From positions 1 to 7,258 of the forward strand of contig JAJUIM010000092.1 of assembly GCA_029267645.1 (NCBI GenBank): a stretch of 7,258 nucleotides of DNA, read 5' to 3'. The notes under the pieces are model-generated. The model did not search any database, was not told the origin of the DNA, and saw only the letters and a list, made by a program, of their open reading frames with translations. The DNA comes from Microbacterium sp. (GTDB lineage Bacteria; Actinomycetota; Actinomycetes; Actinomycetales; Microbacteriaceae). Made by a program: the position numbers and the translations under genes. Shown piece after piece: positions 1 through 5,288 of this stretch. Each line of letters opens with the position of its first letter. Position 1 is the first letter of the stretch.

Positions 1-2556
1 AAGCTCGCGTCGGTCGACGACATCCGCAGCCTCCCGCTCATCTCCGACGCCGAGCCGCAGGTCGATCCGTCGACGGGCGCCGTCACGATGCCCGAGACCT
101 ACACGATCGCCGACGTCGCGCAGGTCGAGGTCGAGGACGACCCCACGACGTCGATCTCGCGCGTCGACGGCCAGGACGCGATCTCGATCTCGGTCACGAA
201 GCTGCCCGACGGCAACACGGTCGACGTGTCGGAGGGCGTGCTCGCGGCGCTCGACGAGGCGCAGGAGCAGCTGCCCGGCGTCGACTTCACGGTGGTCTTC
301 GACCAGGCGCCCTTCATCGTCGACTCGATCGAGACCCTCGCGGTCGAGGGCGTGCTCGGCCTCGTGTTCGCGGTGCTCGTGATCCTCGTGTTCCTGCTGT
401 CGATCCGCTCGACGATCGTCACGGCCATCTCGATCCCCACGAGCGTGCTCATCTCGTTCGCGAGCATGCAGGCGTTCGGGTACTCGCTCAACATGCTCAC
501 GCTCGGCGCGCTCACGATCTCGATCGGCCGCGTCGTCGACGACTCGATCGTCGTGATCGAGAACATCAAGCGCCACTATGTCGAGGGCGCCGACAAGGGC
601 GACGCGATCCGCCTCGCCGTGCGCGAGGTGGCGGGCGCCATCACGGCGTCGACCGTCACGACCGTCGCGGTGTTCCTGCCGATCGCCTTCGTCGGCGACA
701 TGGTGGGCGAGCTGTTCCGGCCGTTCGCGATGACGGTGACGATCGCGATGCTCGCCTCGCTGCTCGTGGCGCTCACGATCGTGCCCGTGCTCGCCTACTG
801 GTTCATGAAGCCGGGCAAGCCGCTGCTGACAGACGAGGGCGAGCGCATCGACCCCGAGCACCCCGACGCCCCGAAGTCGCGACTGCAGAAGGCGTACCAG
901 CCGATCCTGTCGTGGACGCTGCGCCACTCGTGGGCCACGCTCGGCATCGCGGCGCTCGTCATGGTGGGCACGCTCGCGCTCGCGCCGCTCATGAAGGTGA
1001 GCTTCCTCGGCGACACGGGCCAGAACTCGCTCACGGTGACGCAGGACGTCGGCGAGACCGCGAGCCTCGAGGCGCAGGACGAGGCCGCGCAGCGGGTCGA
1101 GGCCGCGCTGCAGGACGTCGACGGCGTCGAGACGGTGCAGGTCACGATCGGATCCGACGGCTCGGGCCTCGGCGCGCTCATGGGCGGTGGCGGCGGCATC
1201 ACCTACTCGGTCATGACGAACGCCGACGCCGACCAGGAGCAGGTGCAGGCAGACGTCGAGGACGCGATCTCGGGCATCGAGGACGCGGGCGAGATCGAGG
1301 TCGCGACGGCGGCCGCGGCCGGCACCTCGAGCGACATCGCCGTGCAGGTCGAGGCGTCGAACGACGAGGATCTGCGCGCCGCGACCGACGCGCTCGTCGA
1401 GGCGATCGACGGCCGCGACGGCGTCGGGTCCGTGTCGAGCGACCTCGAGGCGGCCATGCCGTTCATCTCGGTCGACGTCGACCGCCAGCAGGCGGCCGAG
1501 GCGGGGCTCAGCGAGGCGGCCGTGGGCTCGCTCGTGAGCAGCACGATGCAGCCGTCCGAGGCCGGCTCGGTCGAGATCGACGGCTCGTCGCTCACCGTCT
1601 ACATCGAGAACGAGAACCCGCCGGCCACCGTGCAGGAGCTGCGCGAGATGGAGATCCCGACCGCCGGCGGCATGGTGCAGCTGCAGGACATCGCGACGGT
1701 CGAGGAGGACACGAGCCCCTCGTCCATCACGACGGTCGGCGGCCTGCGCACGGCCACCGTCACGGTGCCGCCGTCGAGCGACAACCTCGCGGTTGCGACC
1801 GCGTCGGTGCAGGCGGCGATCGACGACACCGAGCTGCCCGAGGGCGCCCGCGCCACGATGGGCGGCGTCGCCGAGCAGCAGGCCGACGCGTTCAGCCAGC
1901 TGGGCCTCGCGATGCTCGCCGCGATCCTCATCATCTACATCGTGATGGTCGCGACGTTCAAGTCGCTGCGGCAGCCGCTGCTGCTGCTCGTGTCGGTGCC
2001 GTTCGCGGCGACGGGCGCAATCCTGATGCAGATCGTCACGGGCATCCCGCTCGACGTCGCGAGCCTCATCGGCGTGCTGATGCTCATCGGCATCGTCGTG
2101 ACGAACGCGATCGTCCTCGTCGACCTCGTGAACCAGTACCGCGACCATCACCGCCTGAGCGTGCACGACGCGACGCTCGCGGGCAGCTCGATGCGTCTGC
2201 GGCCGATCCTCATGACGGCGCTCGCGACGATCTTCGCGCTCACGCCCATGGCGATCGGGATCACGGGCCACGGCGGCTTCATCTCGCAGCCGCTCGCGAT
2301 CGTCGTCATCGGCGGCCTCGTGTCGTCGACGTTCCTGACGCTCATCGTGCTGCCGACGCTCTACAACCTCGTCGAGGGAGCCAAGGAGCGTCGCGCCGCG
2401 AAGCGGGGCGACGGCGGCGAGCCGGCCGGTCCGCGCCGCACGCCGGATCCGCACGAGCCGGTTCCCGAGGCCCCGACGGGCGAGACGCCGTACGCGACGC
2501 CCGACGCGCCCCGCGGATCCCTCGCGGCCCCGCCGCTGCGCCGCCGCCGGCGCTGA
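1..2556 (+). CDS. RND-family (HAE1/AcrB-like) efflux transporter permease, 5'-truncated by window edge
   Basis: The frame is open from base 1, so the gene starts upstream; the ATG at 88 is internal. The visible 851 residues compare with roughly 1000-1050 for the family, so about TM1 and part of the first porter domain are missing. These proteins are proton-driven exporters of drugs, lipids or peptides in the cytoplasmic membrane. Visible parts in order (residues counted from base 1): end of the first extracytoplasmic porter domain (1-110); TM2-TM4 (about 117-190) with the signature GRVVDDSIVVIENI, whose Asp180-Asp181 match the AcrB TM4 proton-relay pair; TM5-TM6 (about 210-267); TM7 (about 308-330); a second extracytoplasmic domain with a Gly-rich loop (about 385-400); TM8-TM12 (about 634-787), including IGIVVTNAIVLVD. 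Thr701 there sits where AcrB has its relay lysine, as I recall for Gram-positive SwrC-like relatives. A charged, Pro-rich tail of about 60 residues ends in five arginines. Family call is firm; substrate is unknown. Confidence 0.93.
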   Translation, partial: KLASVDDIRSLPLISDAEPQVDPSTGAVTMPETYTIADVAQVEVEDDPTTSISRVDGQDAISISVTKLPDGNTVDVSEGVLAALDEAQEQLPGVDFTVVFDQAPFIVDSIETLAVEGVLGLVFAVLVILVFLLSIRSTIVTAISIPTSVLISFASMQAFGYSLNMLTLGALTISIGRVVDDSIVVIENIKRHYVEGADKGDAIRLAVREVAGAITASTVTTVAVFLPIAFVGDMVGELFRPFAMTVTIAMLASLLVALTIVPVLAYWFMKPGKPLLTDEGERIDPEHPDAPKSRLQKAYQPILSWTLRHSWATLGIAALVMVGTLALAPLMKVSFLGDTGQNSLTVTQDVGETASLEAQDEAAQRVEAALQDVDGVETVQVTIGSDGSGLGALMGGGGGITYSVMTNADADQEQVQADVEDAISGIEDAGEIEVATAAAAGTSSDIAVQVEASNDEDLRAATDALVEAIDGRDGVGSVSSDLEAAMPFISVDVDRQQAAEAGLSEAAVGSLVSSTMQPSEAGSVEIDGSSLTVYIENENPPATVQELREMEIPTAGGMVQLQDIATVEEDTSPSSITTVGGLRTATVTVPPSSDNLAVATASVQAAIDDTELPEGARATMGGVAEQQADAFSQLGLAMLAAILIIYIVMVATFKSLRQPLLLLVSVPFAATGAILMQIVTGIPLDVASLIGVLMLIGIVVTNAIVLVDLVNQYRDHHRLSVHDATLAGSSMRLRPILMTALATIFALTPMAIGITGHGGFISQPLAIVVIGGLVSSTFLTLIVLPTLYNLVEGAKERRAAKRGDGGEPAGPRRTPDPHEPVPEAPTGETPYATPDAPRGSLAAPPLRRRRR

Positions 2557-2560
2557 CCGC

Positions 2561-2623
2561 TTCGCCGAGCGTCTGATCCTTCGCCGAGGGTCTGACGGAT
2601 CCACCCGATCCGTCAGACCCTCG
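2561..2623 (+). repeat. Extragenic palindromic element, copy 1
   Basis: Begins four bases after the RND stop codon. It has a half-unit TTCGCCGAGCGTCTGA, then TTCGCCGAGGGTCTGACGG leading into a perfect palindrome (arms 2585-2601 and 2607-2623, 17 bp each, loop CACCC). Bases 2580-2623 (44 bp) are identical to 5071-5114. The whole 63-bp element aligns without gaps to 5052-5114 with five mismatches by my count, all in the leading half-unit. The asymmetric loop gives both copies the same orientation. It resembles REP/BIME-type extragenic palindromes; that class assignment is inference. Confidence 0.9.
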
Positions 2624-2630
2624 ACGAGTT
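2585..2630 (+). terminator. Probable terminator between the convergent RND and MFS genes
   Basis: A 17-bp perfect GC-rich stem with a 5-nt loop (2585-2623) is followed after ACGAG by four T residues (2629-2632). It fills the short gap between two convergent stop codons (RND TGA at 2554-2556, MFS stop at 2632-2634). The stem would work on either strand, but only the + strand has any T-tract, and that is short. The same stem recurs at 5076-5114, so its terminator role may be secondary to being a dispersed repeat. Confidence 0.55.
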
Positions 2631-2631
2631 T

Positions 2632-4059
2632 TCAGCGCGTGGGTGAGTGAACCTCGGCGCCTTGGGGCGCGAGCGTCCGGGCGAGCAGCGCAAACGCGAG
2701 CGCACACGCGGCGTGGATCGCGAAGGCGACGCCGATGCCGCGATCGAGCCCCGACGGATCCGTTCCGGCGACCGACCAGAACACCCCGCCGAGCACGGCG
2801 ACGCCGATGCTGAGGCCCAGCTGCTGCACGGTCGTGAACAGTCCGCTCGCGACGCCCGCGGCCCACTCGGGCGAGCGCGAGAGCACCGTCTGCATCACGG
2901 GCCCGTACATCAGCGCCTGCGCGGCGCCGAGGGGTATGAGCACGATCTGCAGCGTCACGAGGTCCGCCGCACCGGCGAGCTCGAGGCCGGTGACGGCGAG
3001 CAGGAGGGCGGCCTGCGCGAGACCGGCGAACACCATCGTGCGATCGCCTGCGCGGGCGAGGATCCGCGGCAGCGCGACCGACGTCGCGACGAACGAGAGC
3101 CCGAAGCCCAACACGACGATCGCGGCGCCGAGCGGGCCCGTGCCGAACCGGCCCTGTGCGAGCGCGGACAGCTCATAGAGGAAGGCACCGTACGTCGTGA
3201 AGAACAGCAGCGTCATGAGCAGTCCGCGACGAACGACGGCGATTCGCACGACGCTCGGCGGCACGACCGGAAGGATGCCACGGCGCTCGGCGCGGCGCTG
3301 GTGCCATGCGAATGCGGTGAGCGCGATGATCCCCGACGCGAGTGCGCCGAGCGTCCATGCCGGCCAGCCTGTCGCGCGCCCGACCGTGAGGGGAAGCACC
3401 GCGAGGAGGAGCCCGCAGCCGAGCAGCGCGGCGCCCGCCCCGTCGAGTGCGAGCGGGGCGGACGAACGCGTGTCAGGGATCGACCGCAGCCAGACGAGCG
3501 GCACCGCGGCGAGCAGACCGGTGAGCACCTGCACGGCGCGCCACCCGACGTGCTCGGGCAAAGCCGACGCGACGATCCCGCCCGTCACCTGGCCGAGCAC
3601 GGTGCTGACGCCGCTCATCGCCGCGAACAGGGTGAGTCCGCGCACGCGGAGTGCGCCCGACGCGGTCGCCTGAATCGTGGACAGCACCTGCGGGGTCAGC
3701 AGGCCGGCCGCGACGCCCAGCACGACGCGTGCGGCGATCGCCGACGCGAGGTCCGGCGCGAACGCGGTCGCGAGGCTGAGCGCCGCGACGCCGATCGCGC
3801 CGATCGCGAGGGTCCGTCGCCGACCGTACCGATCGCCGAGGCGTCCGCCGACGACGAGTGACGCGGCGAAGGCGATCGTGAAGGCGGAGAGCACGAGCTG
3901 CTGTCCGGCGGCACCCGCGCCGAGATCCCGGCCGACCGCCTCAGCGAGGACGTTGACCGATCCGAAGGTGAAGTTCACGGGCAGGTACGCGGCGAGGAGC
4001 ACGGCGAGTCCGCGGGGCGTGAGCCCGACGGATCCGCGGACTGCGGAAGGAAGTGTCAT
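2632..4059 (-). CDS. MFS transporter, DHA2 (EmrB/QacA-like) drug:H+ antiporter type
   Basis: A 475-residue, strongly hydrophobic multi-pass membrane protein, probably a proton-coupled exporter of small toxic compounds. Length fits DHA2 members with about 14 helices. The loop between TM2 and TM3 carries MFS motif A, GGRLGDRYGRRR (residues 71-82). A motif B-like AARVVLGVAAG follows at 109-119 with Arg111. A motif C-like SGVSTVLGQVTGG at 149-161 is typical of antiporters. The C-terminus (LAPQGAEVHSPTR) is short and hydrophilic. The ATG is the earliest possible start: an in-frame TGA lies 21 nt upstream with no start codon between, and TM1 begins near residue 17. GGGGAG directly abuts the ATG, so spacing for ribosome binding is unusual. 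It is divergent from the MmyB-like regulator, which probably controls it, and convergent with the RND gene. Family is secure, the 14-helix subfamily likely, and the substrate not predictable. Confidence 0.93.
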   Translation of the reverse strand: MTLPSAVRGSVGLTPRGLAVLLAAYLPVNFTFGSVNVLAEAVGRDLGAGAAGQQLVLSAFTIAFAASLVVGGRLGDRYGRRRTLAIGAIGVAALSLATAFAPDLASAIAARVVLGVAAGLLTPQVLSTIQATASGALRVRGLTLFAAMSGVSTVLGQVTGGIVASALPEHVGWRAVQVLTGLLAAVPLVWLRSIPDTRSSAPLALDGAGAALLGCGLLLAVLPLTVGRATGWPAWTLGALASGIIALTAFAWHQRRAERRGILPVVPPSVVRIAVVRRGLLMTLLFFTTYGAFLYELSALAQGRFGTGPLGAAIVVLGFGLSFVATSVALPRILARAGDRTMVFAGLAQAALLLAVTGLELAGAADLVTLQIVLIPLGAAQALMYGPVMQTVLSRSPEWAAGVASGLFTTVQQLGLSIGVAVLGGVFWSVAGTDPSGLDRGIGVAFAIHAACALAFALLARTLAPQGAEVHSPTR

Positions 4060-4083
4060 CTCCCCACCGTGCGCACGTCAGGA

Positions 4084-4097
4084 TCCTGGTACCAGGA
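4084..4097. promoter_or_regulatory. Putative operator site 1: 14-bp perfect palindrome
   Basis: TCCTGGTACCAGGA reads the same on both strands. It lies 24 bp from the MFS start codon, a position suited to repressing that promoter. The overlapping 13-mer GATCCTGGTACCA (4082-4094) recurs with one mismatch at 4105. Assignment to the adjacent MmyB-like regulator is inference from position. Confidence 0.6.
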
Positions 4098-4100
4098 GTC

Positions 4101-4120
4101 CAGTGATCCTGTTACCACTG
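4101..4120. promoter_or_regulatory. Putative operator site 2: imperfect copy inside an inverted repeat
   Basis: GATCCTGTTACCA (4105-4117) matches site 1 at 12 of 13 positions, 23 bp away in direct orientation, so both could lie on nearly the same face of the helix. It is also embedded in arms CAGTG (4101-4105) and CACTG (4116-4120). The 43-bp gap to the regulator start codon would suit autoregulation. The central TGTTACCA departs from perfect symmetry, suggesting a weaker site. Confidence 0.5.
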
Positions 4121-4154
4121 CTATCTGGCTCGGTGCGGGCGGGAGGCGCAGGAT

Positions 4155-4160
4155 GGAGGA
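4155..4160 (+). promoter_or_regulatory. Abutting Shine-Dalgarno-like GGAGGA of the regulator gene
   Basis: GGAGGA runs directly into the ATG at 4161, leaving no spacer where 5-9 nt is usual. No in-frame start upstream or plausible start downstream relieves this, as the next candidates would delete the DNA-binding domain. GGGAGG at 4141-4146 is an alternative but is 14 nt away. The divergent MFS start has the same arrangement (GGGGAG at 4060-4065, minus strand). Leaderless or atypical initiation is possible. Confidence 0.4.
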
Positions 4161-5045
4161 ATGGACGATCCCGACGAGCGCCGCCGTCAGCTCGGCGCCT
4201 TTCTCCGCGCGCGGCGAGAGCGGATCTCGCCGCGCGAGGCCGGGATCACCGCCAGCGGGCGCCGCCGCACACCCGGACTGCGCCGCGAGGAGGTCGCGCA
4301 GCTCGCCGGCATCGGCATCACCTGGTACACGTGGCTTGAACAGGGCAGGGCAGTCGGGGTCTCCGACCAGGTGCTCGAGGCGGTTGCGCGCGTGCTGCGA
4401 TTGACCGAAGCCGAACGGCATCACATCCTTGTGCTCGCTGATCGTGCTCCGGCCGTCCCGCAGCTGCCGCCGCTCAGTCTGGGCGCCGAGCACGTCGCGC
4501 TGCTCGAGAAGCTGCTGCCGTTTCCCGCCGCGATCCAGACCGACATCTACGACATCGTCGCCTCGAACCGCGCATACCGATTTCTGTTCAGCGACCTCGA
4601 CGCGTTTGCGCCCGCCGAGCGCAACTGCGCGTGGCTCATGTTCACGGATCCCGTCTGGCGCGGCAGTCTCGTCGACGAAGCGCTCGTGCTGCCCGAGATC
4701 ACGGCGCGCTTGCGCGCACACGCGGCCGAGCATCGCGGCGAGCCGCACTGGGACGCGCTCGTCGATCGGCTGCGACGCGAGTCCGCGGATTTCCGCGGCT
4801 ACTGGGACGACTACGAGGTGGCCGACGAGCAGGTGCGGCTTCGGCGCTACGCATCGCCGCGCGCGGGCCTGATCGCGACCCATTTCCAGAGCCTCTGGAT
4901 CGATCCCGGCCGAGGCACGCGGATCATCGTGATGTCGCCGGCCGATGCCAGCTCGACCGCGCGGCTCGAGCGGTTCGGCTCGCTCATTGAGGCGGCGCCG
5001 GCATGGACCGCTCGCGAAGATGTGGTGGCCGACCGCGCCAGCTGA
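4161..5045 (+). CDS. XRE-family regulator with MmyB-like ligand-binding domain
   Basis: A 294-residue cytoplasmic DNA-binding regulator. Residues about 8-82 are the helix-turn-helix, with the family hallmarks RRTPGLRREEVAQLAG (35-50) and ITWYTWLEQGR (53-63). From about 105 on is the MmyB-like sensor domain, with the typical VASNRAYRFLF, NCAWLMFTDPVWR and late HFQSLWIDPG stretches. A family member from Chloroflexus was crystallised with a fatty acid bound, so a lipidic ligand is possible but not shown here. The start is fixed by an in-frame TGA at 4104-4106 with no ATG, GTG or TTG between, and by the HTH position. GGAGGA (4155-4160) touches the ATG with no spacer. Being divergent from an MFS pump is a frequent arrangement for this family and suggests control of the pump and itself. 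Four of nine Phe codons are TTT, whereas both flanking genes use only TTC. Family call is secure; ligand and sign of regulation are unknown. Confidence 0.95.
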   Translation: MDDPDERRRQLGAFLRARRERISPREAGITASGRRRTPGLRREEVAQLAGIGITWYTWLEQGRAVGVSDQVLEAVARVLRLTEAERHHILVLADRAPAVPQLPPLSLGAEHVALLEKLLPFPAAIQTDIYDIVASNRAYRFLFSDLDAFAPAERNCAWLMFTDPVWRGSLVDEALVLPEITARLRAHAAEHRGEPHWDALVDRLRRESADFRGYWDDYEVADEQVRLRRYASPRAGLIATHFQSLWIDPGRGTRIIVMSPADASSTARLERFGSLIEAAPAWTAREDVVADRAS

Positions 5046-5051
5046 CGGGCG

Positions 5052-5114
5052 TTCGCCGAGGATCTGTCCTTTCGCCGAGGGTCTGACGGATCCACCCGAT
5101 CCGTCAGACCCTCG
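5052..5114 (+). repeat. Extragenic palindromic element, copy 2
   Basis: Begins six bases after the regulator stop codon and has the same architecture as copy 1 at 2561-2623. A half-unit TTCGCCGAGGATCTG is followed by TTCGCCGAGGGTCTGACGG leading into the 17-bp palindrome (arms 5076-5092 and 5098-5114, loop CACCC). The last 44 bp are identical to copy 1, the orientation is the same, and the offset is exactly 2491 bp. As with copy 1, it lies just behind a + strand gene. Confidence 0.9.
5076..5114 (+). terminator. Possible terminator hairpin after the regulator gene
   Basis: The perfect 17-bp GC-rich stem with 5-nt loop stands 30 nt behind the regulator stop and ahead of the helicase leader. It is followed by CGCAATCG rather than a T-tract, so it would be a stem-only terminator or an mRNA 3'-end stabiliser. 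The call rests on position and stem strength alone. Confidence 0.4.
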
Positions 5115-5288
5115 CGCAATCGTCAGCGCCTCGACGAGCCAGCCAGCGCAAGGATCTGCGCAGCCCGGGGGTTTCCCAGGCCGCCGCGATACGCTGTCCT
5201 GTCGGCTCTGGGATGCCGCGTCGTATGCGCGGGTGTTTGTGTGTCCTTACTGGCCGCATGAACACCTCCGGAAGGTGCGTACTTTCGC
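5115..5288 (+). promoter_or_regulatory. Non-coding leader/promoter region of the helicase gene
   Basis: No convincing coding sequence is present. The region must hold the helicase promoter unless that gene is read through from upstream. Short inverted repeats are visible: GCGCA/TGCGC (5146-5150 with 5157-5161), CCGCG/CGCGG (5216-5220 with 5228-5232), and the ribosome-site hairpin at 5263-5277. A GT-rich run lies at 5231-5244. TACGCT at 5190-5195 fits an actinobacterial -10 (TANNNT) but has no well-spaced -35. Short GC stems are expected by chance at this base composition. Confidence 0.45.
5263..5277 (+). promoter_or_regulatory. Small hairpin overlapping the helicase Shine-Dalgarno
   Basis: CACCT (5263-5267) can pair with AGGTG (5273-5277) around a CCGGA loop. 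This occludes the only purine-rich ribosome-binding candidate, GGAAGG at 5270-5275, which is 13 nt from the ATG. The start itself is fixed because an in-frame TGA lies at 5259-5261 and no start codon falls between. The structure is seen in sequence; a control function is speculation. Confidence 0.4.

Larger units (their letters stand above)
4060..4160. promoter_or_regulatory. Divergent promoter/operator region between MFS and regulator genes
   Basis: The 101-bp gap holds the 5' ends of both divergent genes, so both promoters must lie here or overlap the starts. It contains two related elements (4082-4094 and 4105-4117), described separately, and is visibly richer in A/T than its surroundings around 4105-4126. 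No convincing -35/-10 pair could be assigned on either strand. TATCTG at 4122-4127 is a weak -10 candidate for the regulator gene. Confidence 0.75.

Noticed and set aside
2647..3861. A 404-codon + strand frame opposite the MFS gene
   Set aside because: It is highly charged low-complexity translation antisense to a clear membrane transporter; typical of high-GC shadow frames.
5130..5138. CTCGACGAG after palindromic copy 2, also present right after copy 1 (2620-2628)
   Set aside because: The same 9-mer occurs inside coding sequence (for example near 249 and 6711), so it is common at this composition and not evidence for a longer repeat.
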